Positions 5,969-13,718 of a stretch of DNA of 13,930 nt are shown one piece after another; within the stretch, counting starts at the first letter, position 1; each line of letters starts with the position of its first letter. The DNA comes from Spirochaetia bacterium (GTDB taxonomy: Bacteria > Spirochaetota > Spirochaetia > Treponematales > Breznakiellaceae), in NCBI GenBank assembly GCA_025997755.1, contig BNVA01000037.1, positions 1 through 13,930 of the forward strand, given 5' to 3'. The notes below the pieces were generated by a model, which saw only the letters and a list, made by a program, of their open reading frames with translations, did not search any database and was not told the DNA's origin. Position numbers and translations under genes: made by a program.

Positions 5969-7147
5969 TTATTCAGGCGGGCAGCCTAACTTTTCTACGG
6001 TTCGTCCGGCAACCGCTTCTTTTATTAAATCGTGAATAGCCAAGCTGCTGTATAATTCCGAAGCAAGTTTTAGATCACCATGCAGAACAGGATGCTGCGG
6101 ACTAAAAAGTACACAACAATCCTGATACGGAAGTATTGAGGTTTCGTAGGTGCCTATAGCGCAGGCTGTTTTTATTATGCTCTCTTTATCCATACCGATA
6201 AGAGGACGCAGTACAGGATAAGAGGCTTTACTTTCCGAACAGTTAATATTTTCCACAGTTTGACTTGCTACCTGCGAAAGACTCTCTCCCGTGATAAGGC
6301 ATTTGCAGCGCCGCATCTTTGCAAGATATGATGCACATTCCATCATTGCCATACGAAGGAGTACCGTTGACCAATCTTCCGGCGCGCTTTCTTTTATGCG
6401 CTGTTGTACTTTTGTAAATTGAATTGTATGTAAACGCACCCCCATTGAATAAGCGCCGATTATTCCGGCAAGGCGGACAACTTTTTGCCGTGCTTCATCC
6501 GATGTATAAGGGTATGCGTGAAAATATACGGCTTCAAGGCACATACCGCGCATACTCATCATAAAACCCGCAACAGGCGAGTCTATTCCGCCCGACAGCA
6601 GCAGCAATCCGCGTGCGGCGGTTCCCACAGGCAATCCTCTAAGCCCTTGATTGACATGACCGTATATATACGCTCTTTCCCTGATCTCAACGGATATTGT
6701 TACATCCGGTTTTTGTAATTTTATATTGAACTGTGGAAAATATTTTTTTACAGCGTCTCCGCCCATGCAGCAAATTTTGTACGAATCAAACGGAAAGCTC
6801 TTGTCCGTACGCCGCGCTTCAATTTTAAAAGAGCGCATACCGCGGTTAAAACATTCACCGGCTTCGGCAAGTATTGCGCCTAACACGGCGTCAATATTTT
6901 TTTCAACCTTCCGCGCCTTGGACCAGCCTGTAATGCCGGAAAGATGTTTTAGTACGTTTTCTACTATGCTTTCCGACTGCGCCCTGCATTTAACGTATAT
7001 TCTGCCTGAGGCAGTATTTATCTGCGCTCCGCTGCCGCGCAGCATTGCGGCAAGATTCTGCCGTAAAACACGTTCAAAATATGCTTTATTCCCGCCCTTT
7101 AATGAAAGTTCACCTAATTTTAAAAGAAATAAACTGTTACCTTCCAT
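5969..7147 (-). CDS. thiI: ThiI, tRNA 4-thiouridine synthase (short form without rhodanese domain)
   Basis: Cytosolic enzyme of 392 residues that adenylates U8 of tRNA and replaces its oxygen with sulfur; in some organisms it also feeds thiamine thiazole synthesis. Parts seen: N-terminal ferredoxin-like region opening LLKLGELSLKGGNKAYFE, THUMP domain (about 60-165), PP-loop SGGIDSP (185-191), LITGESLSQVASQT (284-297), LRPLIGMDKESII, and the LPYQDCCVLFSPQHP segment with C344-C345 that aligns with the conserved catalytic cysteine. The fused C-terminal rhodanese domain of the E. coli enzyme is absent, as in many bacteria, so sulfur should come directly from a desulfurase or another carrier. It is last in the - strand operon, 24 bases after the radical SAM gene, with only a weak ribosome site. 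A cysteine desulfurase two genes upstream fits as sulfur donor. Confidence 0.93.
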   Translation of the reverse strand: MEGNSLFLLKLGELSLKGGNKAYFERVLRQNLAAMLRGSGAQINTASGRIYVKCRAQSESIVENVLKHLSGITGWSKARKVEKNIDAVLGAILAEAGECFNRGMRSFKIEARRTDKSFPFDSYKICCMGGDAVKKYFPQFNIKLQKPDVTISVEIRERAYIYGHVNQGLRGLPVGTAARGLLLLSGGIDSPVAGFMMSMRGMCLEAVYFHAYPYTSDEARQKVVRLAGIIGAYSMGVRLHTIQFTKVQQRIKESAPEDWSTVLLRMAMMECASYLAKMRRCKCLITGESLSQVASQTVENINCSESKASYPVLRPLIGMDKESIIKTACAIGTYETSILPYQDCCVLFSPQHPVLHGDLKLASELYSSLAIHDLIKEAVAGRTVEKLGCPPE

Positions 7148-7171
7148 TGTTTTTTATTATTTCCATACAGC

Positions 7172-8383
7172 CTAAAAACCCTTGATACGATTACCGAACA
7201 ACATATTCTGATAACATCTAAGACATCCCGGAAACATTCCGCCTTCGCTTTCGCTTAGTGTTTTTCTAAAGCGGTTTGCCCTATCGCCGTTGTATATTTC
7301 TTTTAGTGTCTGCGTTTTAATATTACCCAAGATATAATCGGGGTAGTCTGCACAAAAATGTACATCGCCGTTATAATTTATATTCATCTGACACCATGGG
7401 ACTATGCAGTGATTACGGACAGGGGTTTCAAGATCGGAATAATATACATTTATCTTTTCGGGATTCAAGGCAGGAACCGTTATACGCACGGACTTTAACG
7501 GCGGTTCTCCAAAGGTACTGTTATGAATTGTTTGAAGTATTTCAAACAGTTTGTGCCCATCGATATTGTTATTGTAACCAGTATTGTAACCCTGCAGACA
7601 GTCTATATCCGTATCCAGCTTTTCTTTCATAAATTGTTTTTGTCTTGCAACAATACTATCGTTTGTATATGTTCCCAAATTAAACATCTGTAGATCAATA
7701 TTTAATTCTTTTGTTGCCGCAACAAATTGTTCAAGGTAACTATAATTCATATTTGTTACCGTAGTAACAATTCCCACAAAAGGAAAATTTGAATTTTGTT
7801 TTTTCTTTTCGGCGTTGATCGCCTTAATTCCGCGTATAACTTTATCGTAAGAACCTTTGCCCCGCATAGTGTCGTTTACGTCACGGAAAGCGTCCAGCGA
7901 AATAAACACCGTTGTCCATTTATCGCGTACAATCTGCTCCGCATGTTCTTCAAGCAGCGTACCGTTTGTGTTGACGCTGAAGTACATTCCTTTATCTACA
8001 ATATACTTTGAAAGAGGCATTAAATCGGGGTATAGGAATGGCTCGCCGCCCCAAATATAGATCACAGGCGATATTCCGCTTATCTCGTCGACTATCTGCT
8101 TATAACGCTCAAGCGGAACTACGGAAGCCGCCGCCGCTTTTATAACGCCCGGCTCTTTCATGTTTCCTTTATCGCCGAATTGTCCGCACATTACACAATG
8201 CATATTACACAGCGGCGTAATCTTTATATACATCAAAGCAAGTTTTTTAAAATGATTATACCCAAAATTTTGTTTAGCCTTAAGTTTGGTTAAACCCATT
8301 CTAAAAAAACCCCTAAACATCTTAAATGAGGCCGACGGCGCCTTTGCAAAAAGCATGGGGACAACAGATATATTTACTTTCAT
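7172..8383 (-). CDS. Radical SAM/SPASM-domain protein
   Basis: Protein of 403 residues. A basic N-terminal stretch of about 50 residues precedes the radical SAM core, which opens with C59-x3-C63-x2-C66 (CNMHCVMC) for the S-adenosylmethionine [4Fe-4S] cluster. WGGEP (111-115), VNTNGT and ISLDA follow, as in the partial TIM barrel. The C-terminal region carries SPASM-like cysteines (C326, C331, C344, C387, C390; CADYPDYILGNI) for one or two more clusters. SPASM enzymes modify peptides, proteins or sugars; the substrate here is unknown. The start is the ATG at 8383, five bases after GGAG; a GTG at 8389 overlaps that ribosome site and is rejected. It sits 28 bases after the cysteine desulfurase and before thiI, so it is likely co-transcribed. 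The desulfurase might help to build its clusters, but this is inference. Confidence 0.88.
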   Translation of the reverse strand: MKVNISVVPMLFAKAPSASFKMFRGFFRMGLTKLKAKQNFGYNHFKKLALMYIKITPLCNMHCVMCGQFGDKGNMKEPGVIKAAAASVVPLERYKQIVDEISGISPVIYIWGGEPFLYPDLMPLSKYIVDKGMYFSVNTNGTLLEEHAEQIVRDKWTTVFISLDAFRDVNDTMRGKGSYDKVIRGIKAINAEKKKQNSNFPFVGIVTTVTNMNYSYLEQFVAATKELNIDLQMFNLGTYTNDSIVARQKQFMKEKLDTDIDCLQGYNTGYNNNIDGHKLFEILQTIHNSTFGEPPLKSVRITVPALNPEKINVYYSDLETPVRNHCIVPWCQMNINYNGDVHFCADYPDYILGNIKTQTLKEIYNGDRANRFRKTLSESEGGMFPGCLRCYQNMLFGNRIKGF

Positions 8384-8411
8384 ATACACTCCAATTTATA
8401 AATCCGGTACA

Positions 8412-9566
8412 TCAATATAATTTTAATATACTCTTTACAGTGTCAATTAACAAATCGATCTCTTCAAGAGTTGTTGACCACCCTTGGGAAATTCTAACAG
8501 CCTCAAACGATGTTTTTTTATCTATTCCCATTGCGTCTAACACTGGGCGCTCTTTTTTGTTAGAGGAGCAGGCAGACCCCGTTGAGACAGCAAATCCGGC
8601 ATCGTCCAACAAACGCGCCATAACCTCTCCGGGAATATTTTTAAACGCAAGCTGAACAATGTATGGCGAGAAATTTTTATATTTATCACCGCGGTCTTCA
8701 TCACGGCAAAAGGGAATTACCGAACAGCGCTCTAACTGCTTAAAAGCGCGGATAAGATAACTCATTCTTTTTTGAGCGGCTTCGTAATTGTTTTGTAAAT
8801 CGCATACATATTTTTCTACACATTCGGCAAACAAAAATGCGCCTTCGGTATTTTCCGTGCCGCTTCTCACTCCGCCTTCCTGTCCGCCGCCCCTGCAAAA
8901 AGAAGCAGCCGGTTTTTTTAAGTAAAGCAAACCTATGCCGCGCGGGCCGCCAAGTTTGTGGGCGCTGAACGATGCGGAGTCAACATCACAATTAGAAAGG
9001 TCTATGGGTATCTTTCCCAACGCCTGTACCATGTCGCTGTGAATATGAATCCTCTCCCCTGTGCAGTCTCTAATTTTTCGCGCAAGAGCCGGAATATCGG
9101 ATATTGCCCCGGTTTCATTGTTTACAAACATCACGGCGGCAAAGGCTGTGTCAGGATATTTTTGCAGCGCCTTTTCCATGCTCTGTTCGTCTACAGCGCC
9201 GTTTTGTGAAACATTTATTGATCCGGCTGTAAATCCGAATTTCTTTAGGATGGCGCAATTTTCCGCAACTGAAGGATGTTCAACATTCGAGACAAGAATT
9301 CGTTTTTTAGCGCTCTCCGGTCTAGGCAGCATTGAAAAAAGCGCGATGGCATTGGATTCCGTACCGCCGGATGTCCAATACAGATTATCGGGAGGAACAT
9401 TCAAAACACCGGCGCATTTTTCCCTAGCCTTGTCCAACACGGCTCTTGCCGCGCGTCCCTCGCTGTGTTTTGAGGAAGGATTGCCGAACACGGAAATATC
9501 TAGTTTTTCGCGTACAGAAAAAATGGGCGGCGAAGATGCTGCCCAATCAAAATAATGACGTTCCAT
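8412..9566 (-). CDS. nifS: Cysteine desulfurase (NifS/IscS family)
   Basis: PLP enzyme of 384 residues that turns L-cysteine into alanine and a protein persulfide, the sulfur source for tRNA thiolation and Fe-S clusters. Parts seen: YFDWAASSP start, SGGTESNAIAL (66-76), VEHPSV with the ring-stacking H97, VNNETGAI (148-155), HSDMVQALGK with D178, Schiff-base lysine K204 in SAHKLGGPRG, RSGTEN (235-240) and active-site C333 in STGSACSS. The short loop after the cysteine is closer to NifS/NifZ/YrvO-like enzymes dedicated to tRNA thiolation than to classic IscS. HSDMVQ has Met where Ala or Gly is more usual. The start opens the conserved N-terminus; the ribosome site is weak and the preceding stop is 11 bases away, suggesting coupled translation. 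Position in one operon with thiI supports a donor role. Confidence 0.93.
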   Translation of the reverse strand: MERHYFDWAASSPPIFSVREKLDISVFGNPSSKHSEGRAARAVLDKAREKCAGVLNVPPDNLYWTSGGTESNAIALFSMLPRPESAKKRILVSNVEHPSVAENCAILKKFGFTAGSINVSQNGAVDEQSMEKALQKYPDTAFAAVMFVNNETGAISDIPALARKIRDCTGERIHIHSDMVQALGKIPIDLSNCDVDSASFSAHKLGGPRGIGLLYLKKPAASFCRGGGQEGGVRSGTENTEGAFLFAECVEKYVCDLQNNYEAAQKRMSYLIRAFKQLERCSVIPFCRDEDRGDKYKNFSPYIVQLAFKNIPGEVMARLLDDAGFAVSTGSACSSNKKERPVLDAMGIDKKTSFEAVRISQGWSTTLEEIDLLIDTVKSILKLY

Positions 9567-9577
9567 ATTACTATTTT

Positions 9578-10009
9578 TTATTTTTCCAACGCAATGATAT
9601 ATGAAACTGCACCGTATCCTTTGCTGTCTCTAAAATCATAATTTATTAACAGGGTTGATTGATCCTTCTCTTCCGTAAGCGTTATAAAAATATTTACGGG
9701 TTTTACAACGACATTACGCATACGTCTTTTCCAGACAATAGGGGTCTTTTCAAAATTATCGTTGTAAAATTCATAATGCACAGAATTACGGGGGCGCACA
9801 CCCGCTAGATCGAGAGTTATGTACCTGACGCCGGAAATCTCAATTTGAGTAATCGTAACCAAGGATTCGTAGAGTTTTGTCGTGTCCGCGCCTCTATAAT
9901 AGGCTTTAACAAGTTTTCCCTTTAGTTTTGTGGTAGTTTGAGCGTAGCCCGCGTTTGCCGCAGCACAAAGTATGACGCAAAAAAACAAAACCCGCCTGCA
10001 AAGCCGCAT
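9578..10009 (-). CDS. Small exported protein, function unknown
   Basis: Protein of 143 residues with a clear signal peptide: MRLCRR n-region, hydrophobic core, cleavage near NAGYAQ (about residue 23). The mature part (~120 residues) is rich in predicted beta strands (KLKGKLVKAYY, SLVTITQIEISGVRYITLDLAG, VVVKPVNIFITLTEE, STLLINYDF) and has no motif I recognise. The frame is open back to 10123, but the start at 10009 is preferred: it begins the signal peptide and has GGGGG six bases upstream. It is the first gene of the run leading to the cysteine desulfurase (11-base gap), the radical SAM enzyme and thiI. Whether it works with them or is merely co-transcribed cannot be told. No convincing promoter was found in 10010-10153. 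Confidence 0.7.
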   Translation of the reverse strand: MRLCRRVLFFCVILCAAANAGYAQTTTKLKGKLVKAYYRGADTTKLYESLVTITQIEISGVRYITLDLAGVRPRNSVHYEFYNDNFEKTPIVWKRRMRNVVVKPVNIFITLTEEKDQSTLLINYDFRDSKGYGAVSYIIALEK

Positions 10010-10112
10010 AATAGACCCCCTGTAAACGCACTTAATGCTATACCCATTAGGGGTTTTAGTTAAGGGGCCGCGGAAACCTTCGTGCAATTGAAATAATATC
10101 GAAACATAAAAT

Positions 10113-10134
10113 AATAAATTCAAACCTCAAAAAT
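10113..10134 (+). repeat. 22-base exact repeat B, copy 2
   Basis: Identical to 794-815 and in the same + orientation. Here it is non-coding and supplies the T-run of the candidate terminator of the second nuclease-like gene on the - strand. Confidence 0.65.
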
Positions 10135-10161
10135 GGTAAAAATCCCTTAGGCTTTACCATT
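10129..10161 (-). terminator. Rho-independent terminator at the end of nuclease-like gene 2
   Basis: A perfect 9-base stem (AATGGTAAA at 10153-10161 read on the - strand, TTTACCATT at 10132-10140) encloses a 12-base loop and runs into five Ts (10133-10129). The stem covers the stop codon of the gene at 10154. It is AU-rich and therefore of moderate strength. It separates this gene from the downstream sulfur operon. Confidence 0.5.
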
Positions 10162-10768
10162 GGCGGGGAGTAAATCCGGCAGGAGGTTCTGCAAGACTAA
10201 CGGATTCGCCTGTTAATTCCAACACAAAAAAACCGGCTCTGTGGGCATACTCCTTTGCAGCGGGATCAACAATACCGCCTGCCATTGCTCCGATAAGTAT
10301 TTTTCCTTTACATTGATCAGGCGGATATTTTAGTATCTGTTCCATTCGTTTTAAATGTCGGTCTACATCTCTTGTGTCATCTAATTCACGCTTTACTTCC
10401 ACAGCCATAACATATTCGCCGTTTGCAAGCAAAATATCAATGTCGCTAAGAATACGGTTATTTTCATCAAACAAGGGGAGACGCTGGTATGCACGTTTAA
10501 GATTATATGGATATGCGTCAAATTTTTCCCACAATCTTGCTGCGATTAGCGTTTCTATGAGTTCCCCCAGCGAGCGGTTAAGTCCGCCGACATTTGCGGT
10601 TATACGATCAACTCTTTCGAACATTTCCTTTAGGTATTTTCCTGTTTCTTTCAACTCTTTTTCTGTTTCCTCATGCACAAGTTCCATTCTTTCACGAGTT
10701 TCCATTAGCGCCGCCCAGACTTTCTCAAAGGTAAGTCCCATTTGCGGTTGTTTCATTACCGGTGCCAT
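10154..10768 (-). CDS. Coiled-coil PD-(D/E)XK nuclease-like protein (DUF3782-type), copy 2
   Basis: Predicted cytosolic protein of 204 residues, related to the gene at 155-817. A helical, charged N-terminal part (15-60, EETEKELKETGKYLKEMFERV) is shorter than in copy 1 and lacks its 11-residue repeat. It is followed by GGLNRSLGELIETLIAARL with a possible catalytic E72, then D111 in DIDILLANG and E124-V-K126 in AVEVKRE, the D...ExK set. GAMAGGIVDPAAKEYAHRAG and FVLELTGES match the C-terminal part of copy 1. The start is firm: AAGGAGG (10780-10774) lies five bases before the ATG. The upstream region holds overlapping inverted repeats. Role unknown; active-site residues look intact, so enzymatic activity is plausible. 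It lies downstream of the importer operon on the same strand but should have its own promoter. Confidence 0.82.
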   Translation of the reverse strand: MAPVMKQPQMGLTFEKVWAALMETRERMELVHEETEKELKETGKYLKEMFERVDRITANVGGLNRSLGELIETLIAARLWEKFDAYPYNLKRAYQRLPLFDENNRILSDIDILLANGEYVMAVEVKRELDDTRDVDRHLKRMEQILKYPPDQCKGKILIGAMAGGIVDPAAKEYAHRAGFFVLELTGESVSLAEPPAGFTPRQW

Positions 10769-10781
10769 ATATACCTCCTTA

Positions 10782-10833
10782 ACGGCTTCATATTACACCA
10801 AAAAGCCGTAGTACACTAGATATTACGGTGTAA
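10782..10833. promoter_or_regulatory. Nested inverted and direct repeats upstream of nuclease-like gene 2
   Basis: ACGGCTT (10782-10788) pairs with AAGCCGT (10803-10809). TTACACC (10793-10799) pairs with GGTGTAA (10827-10833). ATATTAC occurs twice in direct order (10790-10796, 10820-10826). The region lies just upstream of the strong ribosome site and includes a TAATAT that could be a -10 box on the - strand (10795-10790), though no good -35 box is seen. It could be an operator or a leader RNA structure. Confidence 0.4.
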
Positions 10834-10860
10834 ATGTTCGCTGTGCTTGTATTGTTTTAG

Positions 10861-10883
10861 GCGTCTATGATAAATGTCATAAA
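10861..10883 (+). repeat. Short dispersed repeat A, copy 2
   Basis: Matches 54-76 at 20 of 23 positions, same orientation. This copy also contains TATGA/TCATA arms (10866-10870, 10877-10881). It lies about 95 bases upstream of the second nuclease-like gene. Confidence 0.5.
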
Positions 10884-10908
10884 AAGGAAAGCGCGGAATT
10901 ATATGACA
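10875..10908 (-). terminator. Possible weak terminator of the ABC importer operon
   Basis: TGTCATA (10875-10881) and TATGACA (10902-10908) form a 7-base stem with a 20-base loop, 17 bases after the ATPase stop codon. Only three Ts follow on the - strand, so it may instead be a protein-binding inverted repeat. Confidence 0.25.
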
Positions 10909-10924
10909 GATGATTGCGGCTCCC

Positions 10925-11776
10925 CTACTGTAGTAACATTTCGTCGCTGACAATTTCGCGGTGTTTCAATTCCTTAAAGCGCGTTACCAGGTCTTCGGGC
11001 GATAGCTTGGCTTTTTCCTGCGCGCCTATGTCGAACACTATTTCGCCGCCGTCCATCATCAAAAGGCGGTTGCCCGTCTCGATTGCATGACGCATGTTAT
11101 GCGTAATCATCATAACGGTGAGTGGCGTACTCGATGTCTGCTTGTGCGCCCGCGCAATGCGATTAGTTATGTCCATCACGAGGGCGGCGTTGGCGGGGTC
11201 TAGGGCGGCGGTATGCTCATCAAGCAAGAGCAGCTTGGGGTGCGACATAGTTGCCATGAGGAGCGAGAGCGCCTGACGTTGACCGCCCGACAGCAGCTCC
11301 ACATTGTCGGAAAGCCGATCCTCCAGTCCCATATCCAGCTCGGCAAGTTGTGCTCTGAATTGTTCCCGTTTATGTTTGTTCAAATTGACTTTGAGTTGTT
11401 TGTAGCCTTTATAGCTGGCGAGCATCATATTGTCTTCCAACGTCATTTTCCCCGCCGTTCCAAGGAGCGGACTCTGGAAAATACGACCTATATACCGTGC
11501 CCGGACAAATTCTTTTTGGCGGGTGATGTCGATGGTAACGCCCTCATCATCTGAGTTGCTATTGTTACCGTCAGCAACGTTCATCGTGATAGTGCCGGTG
11601 GTTGGCAGCAGGTTTCCGGAAATTACGTTGAACAGCGTACTTTTACCCGCGCCGTTTGAGCCGACTATTGTGATAAAGTCGCCGCGCCGTACGTTCAGGT
11701 TGATGCCGCGCAAGGCTGTGTTTTCGTCCGGCGTACCCGCCGCGAACGTGATACCCACATTGCTAATGTTAATCAT
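10925..11776 (-). CDS. ABC transporter ATP-binding protein of a PF04392/TrpXYZ-type importer
   Basis: ATPase of 283 residues powering the importer encoded with the next two genes. Walker A GSNGAGKST (39-47), Q-loop IFQSPLLGT with Q101, signature LLSGGQRQ (161-168), Walker B LLLLDEH (182-188) with HTAALDP, and H-loop MITHNM with H226. The DEH in place of DEP is usual for ATPases paired with this importer type. An insert rich in Asn, Ser and Asp (about 69-82, DGNNSNSDDEGV) interrupts the region after Walker A and looks lineage-specific. The start is the ATG at 11776, with GAGG six bases upstream inside the end of the permease gene; a longer open frame to 11812 is rejected because it would only add non-conserved residues. 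It overlaps the permease by 8 bases, which suggests coupled translation. Confidence 0.9.
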   Translation of the reverse strand: MINISNVGITFAAGTPDENTALRGINLNVRRGDFITIVGSNGAGKSTLFNVISGNLLPTTGTITMNVADGNNSNSDDEGVTIDITRQKEFVRARYIGRIFQSPLLGTAGKMTLEDNMMLASYKGYKQLKVNLNKHKREQFRAQLAELDMGLEDRLSDNVELLSGGQRQALSLLMATMSHPKLLLLDEHTAALDPANAALVMDITNRIARAHKQTSSTPLTVMMITHNMRHAIETGNRLLMMDGGEIVFDIGAQEKAKLSPEDLVTRFKELKHREIVSDEMLLQ

Positions 11777-12710
11777 TGCCGCCCTCTTTGCGCTTGCTGC
11801 CAAACCGTCCATGCAGTTTATGCGGCAGCTTTGCCGGTATTTTCGCCTGCGTTGCGATTAGGCAGAGAATGATAAGCGCTCCGGTAACAAATTTAAGGTC
11901 GTTCGGTCCCATGTTGATTTTCCAGCCGTAGACACGGGCAAAAAACATCAGCGCGCGGTATAGAATTGAGCCTAGAAGCACACGAAAGGTAAGTAGAGCG
12001 ATTTTATTTGACCTAAGCAGAAATTCACCTATCATCACTGCGGCAAGACCTGCCAGCACCACACCCGTTCCCGAGCCTACATCTGCAAAGCCGTTGTACT
12101 CCGCCGCCAGCGCTCCTGCAAATGCCGTAAGTCCGTTAGCAATGCAGATGCCTATACCCTTGACCACTTCGGGGTTCATCCCCTGCGAAACAATAAGCTG
12201 CGGGTTGGAGCCGAGCGCACCCGTCGCGAGTCCAAAGTCCGTGTGGAAAAATACGTCGAGCAGCAGTTTGAATATCAGTGTTATCAAAAGCAGAAACAGT
12301 AGAACGGCAAGGTCGCCTGATAAAAAATGCGTCCGCGCCGCAAACTCGGTAATCTTACTGAACAGTGTGTCCATTTTTAGAAACGAAATGTTTGACCTGC
12401 CGCCCTGTATGCGCAAGTTTACCGAGTAGAGCATCGTCATGGTAAGGAAGCCAGCTAGGAGCCCGGGCACCTTGAGCTTGCTGTGAATCAACGCAGTTGC
12501 AAGTCCTGCGAGGCACCCCGCGCCAAACACAGCCGCGAAAATTAACAGCGGCGGCGCACCGCGCATTAACAATGCCGCCGTCACGGAGCCTCCCAGTGCG
12601 AAGGAGCCGTCAACCGTTAAATCGGCGAAGTCCAGCACCCTGAATGTTAGGAACACACCCAACACCATGATGCCGTAAATCAAGCCTTCTATGATGATAA
12701 CTTCTATCAT
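11769..12710 (-). CDS. ABC transporter permease of a PF04392/TrpXYZ-type importer
   Basis: Inner-membrane protein of 313 residues with about eight or nine hydrophobic segments (roughly 4-24, 34-50, 54-75, 80-98, 134-155, 184-203, 214-232, 237-258, 274-288), of the LivH-like permease fold. Characteristic stretches are FADLTVDGSFALGG (28-41) and VGSGTGVVLAGLAAVMIGE (211-229). A single permease gene is present, so it should act as a homodimer. The C-terminus is basic (KLPHKLHGRFGSKRK) and cytosolic. Its ATG overlaps the stop of the binding-protein gene by four bases (ATGA), a classic coupling. Relatives in streptococci import tryptophan (TrpXYZ); others take up different compounds, so the substrate is left open. 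Confidence 0.9.
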   Translation of the reverse strand: MIEVIIIEGLIYGIMVLGVFLTFRVLDFADLTVDGSFALGGSVTAALLMRGAPPLLIFAAVFGAGCLAGLATALIHSKLKVPGLLAGFLTMTMLYSVNLRIQGGRSNISFLKMDTLFSKITEFAARTHFLSGDLAVLLFLLLITLIFKLLLDVFFHTDFGLATGALGSNPQLIVSQGMNPEVVKGIGICIANGLTAFAGALAAEYNGFADVGSGTGVVLAGLAAVMIGEFLLRSNKIALLTFRVLLGSILYRALMFFARVYGWKINMGPNDLKFVTGALIILCLIATQAKIPAKLPHKLHGRFGSKRKEGGND

Positions 12711-13696
12711 TTTTGCGTTATTTTGCCGTTTTGATATATGATGTTTGCCGAGTCAAGGTATTTCTTAGGAATAGTGATACCGCAGGCCGCAGCAGCATCC
12801 AAGTCGAGGAGAAAATCGCTGTCGGCTGCCTCTGTCATAAAGCGCACGGGAATATCGGCGGGTTTTTTGCCGTTCAAAATCTGCAAAACTATTTCACCGG
12901 TTGCCCTTCCCGCCTTATAATAATTAAAGCCGGACGCAATAACACAGCCGCCGTCCATCGCGCCGGTTACATCACCGGAGAAGATCGGCTTTTTTGCGGC
13001 ATTAAAAACCTGCATGAGTGAAGGCAGCGCAGAAAACACCGTGTTGTCCGTTGTCAGGTAAATACCGTCAACACGTCCCACAATCGCTTGGGAGGCAGCA
13101 CGTACTTCGGCAGATGTGGAAATTGACTGCTCGACAACAGTAATCCCCAGTTTCTTTGCGGCTGCCTGCACTTCCTGCAATGCGGAAATTGAATTGGCTT
13201 CGTTACTTGTGTAAATGTAGCCAAGGGTTTTGATACCGGCAATTTCCTTGAAAATCCTTAGGTGCTCCTCGGTTGGAATAGCGTCCGACATACCTGTTAC
13301 ATTTCCCTCGCCGTGCGCCACCGTGGATACTAGTCCCGCGCCAACAGGGTCGGTTACCGTTGCGAAAACCACGGGTATGTCCTTTATCGCCGTAGCCAGT
13401 GCCACTGCAACAGGAGTTGCGATACCCACGGCAACCGCCACCCGCTCGCTCTTAAATTTTGCCGCAATCTGTGCCGCCGTGTTCACATCGCCATTGGCGT
13501 TTTGACGGTCGTACACCGCCGCAATCCCCGCTTCGTTCAGCACATCAATCACGCCCTGCTCCACAGCATCCAATGCCGGATGTTGTACAATCTTAGCAAT
13601 GCCGATTGTTACCTTTCCTGTCGGCGAAGCCTTCCCTCCGGCAAACGCCGAAGCCGTTGCAGCGCACAACAGCGCAATCAGTATTAGTTTTTTCAT
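12707..13696 (-). CDS. ABC transporter substrate-binding protein (PF04392/TrpX-like)
   Basis: Binding protein of 329 residues, first gene of the importer operon. The signal peptide (MKK, hydrophobic core, cleavage near AFA|GG) is of the ordinary secreted kind; C11 is not in a good lipobox, so the protein may be free in the periplasm. Family traits: VTIGIAKIVQHPALDAVEQGV (29-49), FATVTDPVGAGLVS, GNVTGMSDAIP, LGYIYTSNEANS, VDGIYLTTDNTVFSALP, FSGDVTGAMDGG and AGRATGEIVLQILNGKKPADIPV. These match ABC_sub_bind proteins such as TrpX. The start is firm: AAGGAAGG (13710-13703) lies six bases upstream. The promoter region carries a long palindrome over the predicted start of transcription, so expression is probably repressor-controlled. 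The ligand is not readable from sequence; tryptophan or a related amino acid is one possibility. Confidence 0.9.
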   Translation of the reverse strand: MKKLILIALLCAATASAFAGGKASPTGKVTIGIAKIVQHPALDAVEQGVIDVLNEAGIAAVYDRQNANGDVNTAAQIAAKFKSERVAVAVGIATPVAVALATAIKDIPVVFATVTDPVGAGLVSTVAHGEGNVTGMSDAIPTEEHLRIFKEIAGIKTLGYIYTSNEANSISALQEVQAAAKKLGITVVEQSISTSAEVRAASQAIVGRVDGIYLTTDNTVFSALPSLMQVFNAAKKPIFSGDVTGAMDGGCVIASGFNYYKAGRATGEIVLQILNGKKPADIPVRFMTEAADSDFLLDLDAAAACGITIPKKYLDSANIIYQNGKITQK

Positions 13697-13718
13697 AACA
13701 CACCTTCCTTAATCAGAA

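Noticed and set aside
8384..8389. GTG start of the radical SAM gene
   Set aside because: The GTG overlaps the GGAG sequence that properly serves the ATG at 8383.
9061..9555. Long open frame (164 codons) on the + strand
   Set aside because: It lies opposite the well-supported cysteine desulfurase gene and resembles no protein family; it is a shadow frame. The same applies to + strand frames at 6726-7175, 10374-10811 and 11430-11861.
10010..10123. 38-codon N-terminal extension of the small exported protein
   Set aside because: The signal peptide begins at the internal ATG (10009), which has its own GGGGG ribosome site. The extension contains no recognisable signal and overlaps the repeat and terminator region.
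11777..11812. Longer start of the importer ATPase
   Set aside because: It lies wholly inside the permease gene. The ATG at 11776 has a ribosome site and starts the conserved N-terminus.
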